From Welwitschia mirabilis (lineage: Eukaryota > Gnetophyta > Gnetopsida > Welwitschiales), in the NCBI GenBank assembly GCA_051453625.1, contig JBOZIK010000001.1, positions 290,328,453 to 290,392,452 on the forward strand: a stretch of 64,000 nucleotides of DNA, read 5' to 3'. Every line of letters begins with the position of its first letter. Positions within the stretch are counted from its first letter, which is position 1. The position numbers were made by a program, and so were the translations under genes. The notes under the pieces were generated by a model. The model ran no database searches. It was not told where the DNA came from and saw only the letters and a list, made by a program, of their open reading frames with translations. Of this stretch, positions 23,043 through 35,370 are shown piece by piece.

Positions 23043-24654
23043 AAATAGTAAATATATCTTGAAATAGTTCTGATTAGTTTAATATATCTTTAATTGACTT
23101 CAACTAGTTGGATAAAGATTTAAAAAGTAAAGAATCCTTAGATGCATATGCTCCATACTTCATTAATATCTTCATTAAGTAGGTAACACTTGTAATCATT
23201 CAATACTTATTAAACAAAAATAACACTTTAAAATATGAAACTTACTTATTTTGTTCCATCAAATTATCATCTATAATTTGCCTTTTTTGATTTTCTGAAA
23301 TCATCATGACCTCCCACTCTACTAATCTTTATATTACCCTTATTATCCCAAAACTGTAGCTAATACTAGAAAGATTAAAAGACATTTATTTAACTTCTAC
23401 TTATCCACATAGATATATGCATCTAGAGTGATGAACCAATTTCCTCATAGCTGGCTATTAGGATCAAGACCTATCATTATAAATCCATATTATTCTTCTT
23501 ATAGAACTACGCATGAGGTGATTCATGCCTTAGATTCATTTGTACTAGAAGATGGAGGAAGAAATAGGTTCTCTAATAGGTCATACCTCGATGCTTTAGT
23601 TTGATGATATATCATCTTGTTAATAAATACCTAAGGTTGAGAGAAGAATAGGTTGATTAATAAATGAATTTCGAAGAGTCAAGATATGATATTGCATTAA
23701 GAGAGTTAGCTAGATAATTACAAGAGTTAAAAGGAAGGGTCAATTAATTATAAGGCATGAATACAAAACTCATCTTGGTGGCATTGCGATTTGATAAAGA
23801 TAATATTAAGAGGTTAGTATGGAATAGCTTTTTAAGTACACATCCCAAGAAGATACAAATGTTAACTGAGACCTTGAATGAAATGCATTTTCTGCCTTTG
23901 TCCTTATACCCTCCTTCTGCTAGGAGGTTTAACCAAAACAATAGGTTTTATGGTCATTTTATGAAGTAATATTCTAAGAGTTTCCCATTGCTTTATTTGT
24001 TTTTACTTTTTCTAATACTATTTCAAGTTTGAAAGAGGTTTCTAAGTAAATTGATTATATAATAACAATTTGCTCAAATAAAAGAGTTTTATGTTCTCAA
24101 ATTTTTGTTTTTCCCCCTAAAATATATAAGTTATATTAAAAGCTAAAGAACTCATCTATAATATCATAAAAGAAAATATTTACTAAACATGAATGTTAAA
24201 TAGGAAAAATTACTAAAATGTATTTACCTAAAATAAACTTATTAATGAGAGGTAATAATTAACTTATTTATTATACATACTAGAAGTTTATTTTAATAAG
24301 ACTAACTTATTCGATGAAAAATAAAAGATACAACTATCAATCCTTGATTGTTTTGAAGAGATCAGAGATCTCTCAATAATGATCTGAATAAAATTCAATG
24401 ATTAAAATACAAGTCTCATCTTGTTATTTAGTGTTAGCTCTCCATAACAACTAATGTGTACTACAAAAATTTGTGTTATGAGAACTTGTAAGGATTCAAC
24501 TTTCAACTTTACAACATGGGCACCATGGATGAGGGAGTTGTGGTGATAATGTTATTGAGGTATAATAATATATATAAATATCATGTTTCTAATATATTTT
24601 ACGCTAAAGACTAAAAACGGTGTATCAATCGGTAGTATTTAAAAAATACTTATG
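23043..24654 (+). mobile_element. Element F leader and first internal part
   Basis: AT-rich region after the primer-binding-site-like sequence, with no pol motif. It includes the coding remnant 23660-23969. The rest (23043-23600 and 23970-24654) shows no ORF and no landmark. Confidence 0.35.
23660..23969 (+). pseudogene. Unrecognised ORF remnant downstream of F LTR
   Basis: An open frame at 23757-23969 (70 codons) starts MNTKLILVALRFDKDNIKRL and ends RRFNQNNRFYGHFMK. The same frame can be followed upstream to about 23660 through three stops, with FEESRYDIALRELAR and LQELKGRVN, which look like an amphipathic helix. The position after an LTR and leader suits gag, but no gag domain or zinc knuckle is visible. 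The opposite-strand ORF 23744-23941 is its shadow. Confidence 0.35.
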
Positions 24655-24830
24655 TACATTGAGGGAAGTATAACTACTATCAAAAGAGTAAGGACCTATA
24701 AGTCTAATTTTAGACTATATCATTGAAAATTGACCCTTTAGTGAAGTTTTCACAACTACAATATTACACTGCCAAAAGACCCTCTCAGGAATATTTACCC
24801 CAATGTACTTGTGGTTAAACAATGTATGTA
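24655..24830. repeat. Diverged copy of an element D internal segment
   Basis: This aligns in the same orientation with 12316-12470: GAGGGAAGT, ACTATC, AGTAAGGACC, AGTGAAGTTT, ATATTACACT, CCAAA, CTCTC, ATATTT and TGTACTT occur in the same order and spacing. It shows that D-related sequence was present at a second place, or that the segment is shared by several families. Confidence 0.65.
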
Positions 24831-24919
24831 TTTGATGTTGGATTTAAAATTATGATGAAACATGAGATCTTAATGATACATAGTGCATAGGTAGCAAGGT
24901 TAAACCAAAAACATTAACT

Positions 24920-26500
24920 GATACACAGATAATTTCTCATAACCCATCCTTTTATTTTCCCTTCCAGTCATATAGTTGTCTAATAATAAATATGAACTAG
25001 GTTACTTTGACGGCCATTTAGAGACTTATTATTTTTAAATAATGATTTTTCTTTCACATCAAAACTATCAATTGATAAAATATTATCCTTGATATCTTAC
25101 TTCTTATAAAGGTCTAAATTATGCTTAAACTAATAAAACTTATTTATAATAATAAGTATTTTATCAAAAAGAATCTTAAAAATAATACTAACAGTAAGTT
25201 TAACTTTAAAATTTTATGAAGTAATTATATGGCTATTGATGTCATTATTTTATTTTATTTAATTATGTCATGTATAGAGTGGGATTTTCATCTCTACTCT
25301 ATGGGGATTTCCTAAATAGTTTAATCAAGGCTTGTATTCATTATAAATTTTTAGTCTTTGTCCATTTACTTAATAGTTCAACTTTTCTTTAGAATCGTAA
25401 ATTTTAAAGGCTCCATTTCCTATTACTTTTATTACCGAGAATGGTCCAAGATAATATTGGGTATTTTTCTATGTTGATTGCAGTCTTTTACTATCATAAA
25501 CTAGGACTAAATCTCCTTATTTAATTTCTATTTTTCTAATATTATTATCATGGTTTACTTTGGTTTTCTCTTGTGTCAGTTATTTTATCAAAAGAACTTC
25601 TCTCATTCATTAATCTATTGTATTTATGGTTTCTATCCATTCTTGTTGAGCTTTATCTAAATTGTATTTTAATTTTCTAGGTAGTTTATGAGTTTTAATT
25701 TTAAATTCTAGATAATATTACCATTTTTCAGTAAAATAATTCATGTGGTATAAATCTTGCACTATGTTTTCAAGTTATTTTATGAGCTCATAAGGCTTCA
25801 CTTAGTTTTTTCCCCTAATCTATTTTCTTTTTATTGATTATTTTTGTTAATATTGTATTTAGCACTTTGTTGATTACTTCATCTTGGCATTGATTTAAGG
25901 ATGATAGGCAGCAGAAAGCTTGTGATGAATTCCATATTTAAGAAGAAGTTTTTCAAAGATTTCACTAATAAAGTGAGTTTTTTCTATTAGAGATAAGACT
26001 TCAAGGGACTTCAAATTGATAGATAATATTTACAAGGAAAATGTTCATAATATTTTGAGAAGATCAATGGATAACAACCTCAACCCATACCCACTTAATA
26101 AGATAATTGACATACACCAAGATGTACCTGCTATCATACGAAGGAGGATTAATTAGTCCAACAAAATATATTCCCCAAATATTAAAAGGTTTAATTAATC
26201 ATATCCATTATTGTGGCATATCCAACTTTTAAGTAAGTTCTCCCTTTCTCTAGAATTTATCACATTTCTACACATAGGCAAAGGAATATTTGAATATAGT
26301 TGGTTAAGAGTATTCCATATGTAAGATTTTCATTTCTATTCTTCTCGCACCATAGTGTTCTTCCCCTTATTCCCCATGAACTTTCTTAAGGATTTACTCT
26401 TGTACTTATTCCTCAATACATCTCCTTATGATATGGTCTTTACCTTTCCTGAATAGTAGTAGTTTGTCATGCCATATATAATCTCTAACTTCTCTTAATA
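24920..26500 (-). pseudogene. A1: Ty3/gypsy integrase remnant
   Basis: Reading the minus strand from 26500 down: a degenerate HHCC zinc-binding end (SFAYVKKCDKF near 26250-26290), a core start in which the first catalytic Asp is Tyr (GIYFVGLINPPS near 26130-26180), a TKWVEAE-like block (near 26070-26100, here LIKWVWVEV), a second-Asp region reading ISNR, and a third catalytic position in which Glu is Lys (NAKMK near 25870-25890). Frames change and stops occur throughout. The order and spacing are those of gypsy integrase. The left end at about 24920 is also where the homology with A2 starts. No LTR follows, so the 3' end of the element is missing or unrecognised. Confidence 0.7.
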
Positions 26501-26504
26501 ATTT

Positions 26505-26776
26505 TTACTTCCTGTAATAGTTCAAGAAAGATGATAATCTATTACTGAGTAGAAGGTTAGTAATATTTACTAACCATGATTTTATCTTAATTTGAAAAAG
26601 ATATTCATCAGAAAATTTGTTTCTTATATTGATTTGTTTTCCCTCATCAGGGAATTCTATTCTTAATAAGTAATTTTTTACAACATTCTCTATCCCCTTT
26701 CTATCTAGAATTTTCAAGTTAAATTCCTGCATTGACAATATTCGTCTCATAATCCTAGAGCTTTCTTCTTATTTAT
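26505..26776 (-). pseudogene. A1: RNase H to integrase connection
   Basis: The 81-codon open frame (26505-26750, minus) has the usual tether layout: a QEFNLKILDRKGIENVV block (the RNase H exit in gypsy elements), LLRIEFPDEGKQI, then FSDEYLFQIKIKSWLVNITN before integrase. The segment 26411-26776 is repeated at 33171-33536 with about 95% identity, so A1 probably continues there as A3. It ends at a 100-N gap (26777-26876). Confidence 0.7.
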
Positions 26777-26876
26777 NNNNNNNNNNNNNNNNNNNNNNNN
26801 NNNNNNNNNNNNNNNNNNNNNNNNNNNNNNNNNNNNNNNNNNNNNNNNNNNNNNNNNNNNNNNNNNNNNNNNNNNN

Positions 26877-28640
26877 AACATATTTTTTCATGTTCTCCAC
26901 TAGTCATATAATTAGATAATAATAAATATAAAGTAGGTTTTTTAATCACTATTTAAAGACTTATTCTTTTGAGTAATGATTTTATTTCCATAATAAAACT
27001 ATGGATTAATAGAATATGATCCCTGATATCTTGCCTTTGATAAGGATCTAAATTATGCCTCACTGAATAAAACTTATTAAGGTATTAACTATTTTATTAA
27101 AAAATCTTAAAAATAATACTAAAATAAAGTTTATCTTTAAAATTTTTATAAGGTAATTATATGGCTATTGATGCTATTATTTTATTTTATTATCTTAGAG
27201 ATAGCCTAGGAGTATCCTCTTCACTCTATAGGGATTTCCTAAATAGTTTAATAATCTTTGTCTATTTACTTAATAAGTCATATTTTCTTTAGAATCATAA
27301 ATTTTAAAGGCTCTATCTCCTCTTACATTTGTTACTAAGAATGATCCAAGCCAATTTTGGATGTAACTATTTGAATGAATTTTTAGAATCATAAACTATG
27401 ACTAAATCTTCTTTCTTAAATTTCATTTTTTTAATGTTATTGTCATGGTTTAGTTCACTTTTATCTTGTGTTAGTTATTTTTTCAAATGACTTATATCCT
27501 TTGCTCATCTAATATATTTATTTTTTCTATTCATTTTTTAAGCTTTATTTAAATTGCACTTTAGTGCTCTAGCTAGTTTATAAGATTTATTTTAAAACTT
27601 AATAGTTAATATTGCTTTTTTTCATTAACTGATTCATATGATGTAAATTTTTTACTATGCTTTCAAGTTATTTTGTAAGCCCATAAGGCTTTATTTAGTT
27701 TATCTTCCTAATCTATTTTATTTGTATTGATGATTTTTGTTAATATTCTATTTAGTTCTTTATTGGTCATTTTAACTTGATCATTGGTTTAAGGATGATA
27801 GGTAGTAGGTAGCTTGTGATGAATTCCATATTTAAGAAGAAGTTTCTCAAATATTTCACTAGTAAAGTGAGTTCCTCTATCTAATATAATACATTGACGG
27901 GATTCAAACCAATAGATAATATTTTTTAGGAAAATTTTTATAAAAATTTGAGAAGACTAATGGGGAATAGCCTCATATTATACCCATTTATTATTATATT
28001 CGACATAGACTAAGATGTACCATTTCCCACATGAAGTAGGATTAATTGGTCTAATAAAATCTATTTTCGATAGATCAAAAGGTTAAATTAATTGTATTCA
28101 TTATTGTATAATTTTTAACTTTTGAGTGAATGCTCCTTCGCTTTGGTATTTATCACATTTTTTCACATAGGCAAAGGAATCTTTGAATATGATTGACGAA
28201 TAGTATCCCATATATAATATTTATCATTCCTATTTTTCTTGCGTTGTAGTGTACTCCTCATTCTTTTCCATGAGCTTTATTAAGGATTTTTCCTTATAGT
28301 TCTTTCTTAAGACATCTCCTTATGATATGGTTTTTACATTTTTTAAATAAAATATTTTCATGCCATATATAATATTTGACTTCTCTTAGTAATTTATTCT
28401 TTTGATAGTAGTTTAATAAAGGTGAAAATTTCTTGCTAAATATAAAGTTAAAAATATTTATAAACCATGGGTATATTTTGACCTAAAAAGGATATTCATA
28501 AGGAAATTCATTCATGATACTGATTTGTTCTTCTTCATTAAGGAACTCTAATTTTAATAAGTAATTGATTACAACATCCTCTCTTCCTTTCCTATCTATG
28601 ATTTTCAAATCAAATTCCTACATTAATAATATCCATCACA
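26877..28640 (-). pseudogene. A2: Ty3/gypsy integrase remnant
   Basis: A second family A integrase, roughly 80% identical to A1 in the compared tether part, so older or from another subfamily. The first catalytic Asp is kept (KIDFIRPINP near 28020-28060), as is the second (ILDRGTHFTSEIFEKLL near 27845-27900, well preserved for some 70 residues). The catalytic Glu is Lys (NDQVKMTNKELNR near 27770-27810). The tether to RNase H follows at 28311-28640. The left end is cut by the 100-N gap. Confidence 0.7.
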
Positions 28641-28960
28641 TTATCATATATTTTTCTTTTTCCTAATTCATTAAAAATCTAATTACACTATGATCAGCAT
28701 GATAAAATATAGTATCTGAAGGTTTTTTAAAGGCATAACAATGGCAAAAATCCCTTTCTCTATAATAGTATCATTACACAATGCTGCTTTAAAAGTTTTG
28801 CCAATATACACAATAACATAAGGTTTATTATCATCATCTTTTTGTCTTAAAATAGCTCCTATAGTATGAATAGATGTATTAGTCATTATATGAAATGGTT
28901 TTTCCATTTTAGATCTCTATAAAATAGGAGCCTTAAGTAGCTTATCCTTTAATGTTTAAT
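28641..28960 (-). pseudogene. A2: RNase H remnant
   Basis: The open frame 28683-28907 (minus) gives KPFHIMTNTSIHTIGAILRQ, then KPYVIVYIGKTF and a TIIEKGIFAIV block. This is the gypsy RNase H pattern: an initial CDAS-like motif (here TNTS, so the catalytic Asp is lost), an YxS+T strand (YIGKT) and the TTEKEL helix with its Glu kept. Confidence 0.75.
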
Positions 28961-29880
28961 AATCATCTTAGCATTCTTTAGTCCAAATATACTTCACATA
29001 TTTTTGTATAAGATTATTCAATAGTTTACAAATTTTACTGGAGTTCATTATAAATCTTTTGTAATATCCCATATGGCTAAGAGAAGACTTAAGTTCTTTT
29101 AATTTAGTTGGAGGTGGTACATTCTTTATAGCATCTACCTTCTATTCATCATTTTTAGTCCCTTTTTGGGAAATTTTACATTTAAGAACTATTCTTTTTG
29201 TAATTATGAGATGACTCTTAGACTAAATTAGTTTGAGTTTCTTCTCTTTGAACATTTTTTAATCCCTTTTTAATCTATCTAAGGCCTCTTTAAAGTTATT
29301 TTGAAAGGTTAAAAAGTCATGCCTAAATACTTCTGCTGATATTCCAATTATGTTTTGGAATATACTATTTACTAATCTTTGAAATGTGACTAGGACATTA
29401 CATAATCCAAAAGGTAATACTTTAAAAGCATATTTTTTCCCAATAACATGTAAAAGCAGTTTTATCTTAATTTGATAATGCTATAAGAACCTAATTATAT
29501 CTATTGTACCCATCAAAAAAGCTATAATAATGATGTCTAGAAATTCTCTCTATAATATGATTAACAAATGGTAATGGAAAATGACCCTTATAGGTTATTA
29601 TGTTTAACATCTTAAAATATATATGGAATCTTCATTTATTCCCTTTTTTTGGTACTATAGTAATCTTATCCATCTTGAATCTAATATTGGATAGATAAAC
29701 ACCATGTCTAAAATCTTAGTTATTTCTTATTTAATGACATCTAGCATGTGTGGATAAATCTCCTCTTCAGTTTCCTATTAGGTTTGATTGAGGTATCTAC
29801 ATAAATCCTATGTTGGCATATTTCTAGATTTAGTCCTTTAATATCAGTTGATTCCATTCAAAAGCTTTACTTTACTTAAG
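28961..29880 (-). pseudogene. A2: reverse transcriptase remnant
   Basis: The region corresponds to A3 33860-34760, where the RT is easier to read. The catalytic box FMDD is FRHD here (29312-29326), so the first of the two catalytic aspartates is His. Upstream, fragments of the FGLCN...TFQR block are legible near 29370-29420. There are many stops and frame changes. It is followed by an unreadable stretch to the protease at 30390. Confidence 0.6.
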
Positions 29881-30379
29881 TAACATTCTTTTCAATTTCC
29901 TCTTTTGAGAGTGGGTCAAGTTGCTATTAATAATCAGAGGTCTATTAGGTTCTACCTATATGTATTTAAATCCTTCCTTAAGAGATGTCTTTTCTATCTT
30001 TTATAATGTTAATTCATCTTCATTATAATTTTCTTCATTTTATTATGTTAAAATTATGTGAGACTTCTAAACTAATACTGCATTAGTCTTAGGTTTAAAG
30101 TTTAATCCCATTTCTTCTAAGACTGCTACATCAGATAATTTAAATTTTTTTCTTTACATCATGCAAACTAATTTTGATTACTTCTTTTCTCAAGTAAATA
30201 GTTGCATATATAATAGCCATTCAATATTTCCTTAGAATAACTACATGAGTGTCCCCTTGTTTTTTCCTAACTAAAGAATCTATTAGGTAAATGAATCCTT
30301 AGAGTTCAATAGGTAAATATTTAAGAATACTCTTAAGAACCATTACTGATTCATTTGTTAAATGATCTTTTTCTTGATA

Positions 30380-30500
30380 GGATAATATTTTGAATTCTGT
30401 AATTCCTCATAGGTTTTATAAACCATTACATTCACACTTGCCCTTAAATCAGCTAATTCTTTAACTTTCAGTTTGTTATCAATTCTAATATTAATCATAG
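30380..30500 (-). pseudogene. A2: aspartic protease remnant
   Basis: The minus strand reads KVKELADLRASVNVMVYKTYEEL, split here as KVKELADLRA and SVNVMVYKTYEEL. The retropepsin DLGAS box is DLRAS (30436-30450), with Gly changed to Arg, which would abolish activity. The flanking residues match the A3 protease at 35170-35370. Confidence 0.65.
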
Positions 30501-30559
30501 ATGTCCTCCAATCACTATATTTCTCATGTTTCATTTTTTGTAGAGGCTGTGTAGAAGGC

Positions 30560-32339
30560 CAGAATACTTAATCTTTCTTAACTATCTCTACTTGCCTATT
30601 TTTTTCTTCTCTATTTTGAACACATGTTCCTCATTTTTTCCCTAATAAACTAATACATCTTTTAATAACTTTAACAAATGTAAAGAAATACTAGTATTTT
30701 TTAATTCTTTAGTTAGATGCTTAATATATTTTCAATCATAGGGTATTTAAGTTCTTTACTTATCATAGAAAAAATCACACTTTTTAATTATTATTCAATT
30801 ACTTCTCCTTGTTAATATGAATTTTCTACTATTTGAGTTGGAATATTTATTTGGTTTTTTCTTTTTACTTCTTAATCCATTACTTTAGGTTTTCGAAATC
30901 TAGTTAATACTACTTTGTTAGGGTCTTATCCAGGATTTTATTATGATTGAACAATAATCTTTCCATTTTATTTATCTAATTCTTACTTTTCCTTATCATT
31001 CTTAATATCTTTATTCCTCTAGTTTCTATAATATTTATATTATTATGGTCTTTTAGAGTTGACATATGTGTGAAAAGACCTTTTTTTGTCTTTGGTTCTC
31101 ATTTTCTACTTTAATAATAATAAGGTTTTTTTAATCATTTGTAGTTGATTTCTTTCATTTATATTTAATCTATTTATATTTAACCATACTCTTACATCCA
31201 TGGACAACTAGTCTCTTCATGGTCATATTCTTCATAATGCTTACAATTAGGTCCTTCCTCTTTTTTCAAATGCTAAATGTCTAATTAATTAAATTTTCCA
31301 ATTATATTATCAATTACCTTCTTAGATACCTCTCCCATAAGACTAATATATTTATTGGCATAAATGCTTACTTTAATTTTAGAGGTAGATACTTTACTTA
31401 TGTTTCTCTTCATTTCCTTTTTAGTCCAACCTTGACTCATGTAATAAAATTATATGATAGCTTATTTAATCTCCTACATGTTTTTTATTTTAATGCTTCC
31501 TATGAATAATAAAGATATAACTATACAACCCTTTCAATAAAGCTCAAACTCTTTTGCTAAATGAGATTCCATGATTAGGACATCTAGATAATAACAAACT
31601 CATTAAATCATTTATATCTTTCTTCTAATATTTGAAATATAATCTCTTAGATTTTCAATTATTCTCATGGGGTAAAATTTATCTAAAAAAGCATTTCTGA
31701 GCTCTCTCAAAGAAATAAACACATGCTTAGGATTCCTATGATATCACAGTTGGGCCTCTCCTTTTAAAGGAAAAGAAAAATATCTCAAACAGTTAAATTT
31801 TATGTCTAAATAATTAGCCCTATAGAAGAGTCAAATAAAATAAAATAAAATAGGGGTTCTTAAAATTTATTATCTTTAAAAGTAGGTATTTTGGTGATGT
31901 TAATGTTCATTACTTAATAGAAATTTTAAAGACATTTACATTTATAGGACTTAATTCCTCTAATAAATATCATTACTTAAAGGTCTAGCCATTATCATCT
32001 TTCTAATAATAACTTGCCACAAGTTTATTTCTATGGTTTGATACTTTTTATTTCTAGAAGACTCTTGACGCTCATGGGGTACTCTAAGTAGGTTGGTTAT
32101 TTGATGTTTCATTTACTTTATAAGTTGAGAAGAAATTTTTTCTTTGACTACTTGAGCTAAAGTTGCTTCATTCATGTCAAACATTTCTTCTTCTTTATAT
32201 ATCTTAGCTTAACTACCCTTGTTCCCTTAGGTCACATTTTTTAGGATTTCTAATAAATCTTTCCCTTTCATCTCTCCATTTTCCTTGGCTATCTTTCTAG
32301 ACTACACATTTCTTTATCCTTTTAGTTGGTTTTACAAGG
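30560..32339 (-). pseudogene. A2: gag remnant
   Basis: The retrotransposon gag core is legible at about 31590-31830: ELRNAFLDKFYPMRIIENLR, then DYISNIRRKI. This is the W-x-L-x-x-x-F-L-x-K-F-(Y/F)-P pattern of plant gypsy gag. A degenerate zinc knuckle, CKHYEEYDHEE, lies near 31205-31250. The N-terminal part extends towards the primer binding site. Many stops are present. Confidence 0.65.
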
Positions 32340-32359
32340 CCCTCTTTCTAACCTTAAAA
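32340..32359 (-). promoter_or_regulatory. A2: primer binding site region
   Basis: On the minus strand the LTR end (GTGACTGTCA) is followed by TTTTAAGGTTAGAAAGAGGG. A3 has TTTTGGTGCTAAAAGGAGGG at the same place, so the ancestral site began TGGTGCTAGAA or similar. The change from GG to AA fits deamination. Confidence 0.5.
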
Positions 32360-33070
32360 TGACAGTCACTTGTTTTAACATAATAAGAGTGCAAGAATAT
32401 AGTAAATCACATAACAAAGTACTAAAAATATGGATTTATATTCTATTAATATGGTAAGTCCTTAATAATTTCCTAAGAGGTTTACTACAAAACTAATAAA
32501 GATAGCTAAGTTTCCTACTAGCTTAATCCAAACTATATTTCTACAATCAACTATTGAGAATAGTTGCTTGAATCTTTTAAGTTAAAAATTAATTCTTTAG
32601 AAACTTTAATTTATTTACTAAGTAAAATGATATTATCCAACTACCTTAATCTGTACATAGAATACAAAGCTAAGGAATCAAATAATATAAAAACATCTTC
32701 TAATAGTACTAGATAGTACATATTTCTAAGCATTACAATATCCTGATACCTTCTACCTAATGATAGAGAAACATAGATATAAAAATATTAGTTTTTAAAG
32801 TAAAATAATAATTAATTACAATAACATTCAAAATAACATTTTAGTGTTCAAATTTAATTAATTCCATATAGTAGTAGAGAAAGAACTTCCTTTTTTAGGT
32901 CACACTTGAAACTATGAGGAGTGTTACTCTTCTTTTGAAAATGTACTCAGAGACTTTTCCTTCTTGATCATCAGCTTATAATCTTGTTCTTCACTATTGC
33001 TAGTTCTCTTATTTTTTCTAAAAATCTTAGACTAATTTACTTCTTGCCCTTCTACCATTAGCTTCTAATA
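32360..33070 (-). mobile_element. A2: 5' LTR (cut by gap)
   Basis: LTR of family A, beginning at the primer binding site and ending at a 100-N gap (33071-33170). It aligns with 3696-4430 and with 49405-50040. It is the 5' LTR of A2 by its position next to gag. Confidence 0.7.
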
Positions 33071-33170
33071 NNNNNNNNNNNNNNNNNNNNNNNNNNNNNN
33101 NNNNNNNNNNNNNNNNNNNNNNNNNNNNNNNNNNNNNNNNNNNNNNNNNNNNNNNNNNNNNNNNNNNNNN

Positions 33171-33536
33171 CCTCAATACATCTCCTTATGATATGGTTTT
33201 TACCTTTCTTGAATAGTAGTTTATTATGCCATATATAATCTCTAACTTCTCTTAATAATTTTTACTTCCTATAATAGTTCAAGAAAGATGATAATCTATT
33301 GCTGAGTAGAAGGTTGGTAATATTTACAAACCATGAGTTTATCTTAATTTGAAAAAGATATTCATCAGAAAATTCATTTCTTATATTGATTTGTTTTCCC
33401 TCATTAGGGAACTTTATTCTTAATAAGTGATTGTTTACAACATTCTCTATTCCCTTTCTATCTAGAATTTTCAAGTTAAATTCCTGCATTGACAATATTC
33501 ATCTCATAATCCTAGAGTTTGCTTCTTACTTATTCA
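33171..33536 (-). pseudogene. A3: RNase H to integrase connection (copy of 26411-26776)
   Basis: The open frame 33262-33495 has the same tether as A1, with QEFNLKILDRKGIENVV and FSDEYLFQIKINSW. Identity to A1 is about 95% over 366 bp, including one 3-bp indel, while A2 is much more distant. The simplest reading is that A1 and A3 are the two halves of one element. Confidence 0.7.
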
Positions 33537-33800
33537 TTAAAAATATAACTGCACTATAATTACTATTAACTTTTCCCTCATACACTAATATATAGTATCT
33601 GAATTTTTCTAATGACATAACAACTAGTAATAATTCTTTCTCCATAACTGTCTAATTTTGTTAGGATACTTTAAAATTTTTACTAACATAATAAATAGCA
33701 TAAGGTTTATTATCATCATATTTATACCCTAAAATAGATTCCATAGCATGATTAGATGCATTAATCATTATATAAAATGGCCTTACACAGTTGTGTCCCT
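33537..33800 (-). pseudogene. A3: RNase H remnant
   Basis: Aligns with the A2 RNase H at 28683-28907. The TAATTATAC-like and AATGGCC-type words of the N-terminal strand and the TTGAA/ACTAG part of the central helix are present, but the frame is lost. Assignment is by alignment with A2 and by position between the tether and RT. Confidence 0.55.
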
Positions 33801-33859
33801 ATAAAACAAGAGCCTTAAGTAGTTTATTCTTTAATGTTTGATAAGCATCTTGGCATTTA

Positions 33860-34780
33860 TCCTTCTACATGTACTCCATATGTTTTTGTAGAATATTACT
33901 TAAGAGTTTACCAATTTTACTAAAATTCATTACAAACCTCCCGTAATATCCCATATGTTTAAAAAAATCTAAGTTCTTTCAATTTAGTTGAAGATGGTCT
34001 ATCTTTTATAGCCTTCATCTTCTATTTATTAGTTTCAATCCATTTTCTGAAAATTTTGCGTCTAAGAACTATTTCCTTTGTAACCATAAGATGACTCTCA
34101 GACCAACTTAGTTTGAGTAGATTCTCTACCTTTCTAAAACTCTTTCTAATCTATAAGACTCCTCATAGTTATTTCCAAAGGTTAAGAATTCATCCATAAA
34201 TACCTCCACTGATCTTCTAATTATGTCTTGCAATATACTATTTCCTAATCTTTGAAATGTGGTTAGGATATTACATAGTCCAAAAGATAATATTTTAAAA
34301 ACATATGTTCCCAAATAACATGTAAAATTAGTTTCAACTTAGTTCTCTAAAGCTATAGGGACCTAATTGTGTCCACTATACCCCTCAAGAAAACTATACT
34401 AATGATATTTAGAAATTCTTTTTTAAGCTTGATCTACTAATGAAAATGGAAAATGGTCCTTATAAGTTACTGTGTCTAATATCTTGAACTTTGTATAGAC
34501 TCTTCATTTATTTTTATTTTTGGTACTATAGTTAGAGGGCTTACCCATTCTGAATCTGATATTGAATAGATAAACCACACATCTAAGAGTTTAGTTATTT
34601 CTTATTTAATAACATCTTGCATGTTTGAATTACATATCCACTTAGTTTTCCTACTATATTTGATTGAGGCATCCATATAATCCTATATTAACATATTTCT
34701 AGATCTATTCCTCTAATATCAAGATGGTCCCATGTAAAAGCTTTCCTTTTCTTAACCAATATTCTTCTAAATTTTCTCTT
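33860..34780 (-). pseudogene. A3: reverse transcriptase remnant
   Basis: The open frame 34126-34314 reads GTYVFKILSFGLCN, then TTFQRLGNSILQDIIR, then VEVFMDEFLTFGNNYEES. This is the gypsy RT palm: the GTFxFxRMPFGLCNAPxTFQR block, then the catalytic FMDD box, which is FMDE here (34186-34200), so the second Asp is Glu. Upstream at about 34680-34760 lies a KAFTWDHLDIRGIDLEIC-type block, the usual start of RT in Athila/Tat elements. Several frameshifts are present. Confidence 0.8.
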
Positions 34781-35169
34781 TTGAGAATGGATCAAGTTAC
34801 TATTAATAATTAGAGGTCTACTAGGTGCTATCTCTATGTATTCTAATCCTTTGTTGAGAGGTCAGTTTAAAATATCTTATAATGTTAATTCCTCTTCTTT
34901 GTATTTGTCTTTATTTCATTGTCTTAAAAATGTATGGTATTCCTAAACTACTATGACATCTTAGCTTCAAAATTTAGCCCTATTTATTTTAGGATTACTA
35001 CATTAGATAATTTAATTTCTTATTTTAAATCATTTAGATTAATTTTCATTACTCCTTTTTTTAAGTAAATAGTTGCATCCATAGTAGCCATCTAAGATCT
35101 TCCTAGAATAACTACATGAGTGTCCCCTCGAGTTTTTATAATGAAGGAATCCATTAGGTAAATGAATCC

Positions 35170-35370
35170 TTAGAGTTCAATAAGTAAATCTTTAAGGACA
35201 CCTTTAAGAGTTACCATTGATCCATATACCAAATGAACTTTTCCTTGGTAGGGTAATAGTTCTAATTTTCCTAATTCTTCATAGGTTTCATAAGCCATAA
35301 CATTTACACCTATCCCTAAATCAAACAAAGCTTCAACTTTAAGTTTTTTATCTATTCTAATATCTATCAT
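35170..35370 (-). pseudogene. A3: aspartic protease (retropepsin) remnant
   Basis: A 66-codon open frame with the catalytic triad kept: EALFDLGIGVNVMAYETYEEL (split as EALFDLGIGVN and VMAYETYEEL). DLG lies at 35314-35322. It is followed by the LVYGS...LKGVLKDLLIEL strand-flap pattern of plant gypsy protease. It is the best-preserved domain in A3. The start codon is internal to the polyprotein and has no meaning as an initiation site. Confidence 0.8.
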
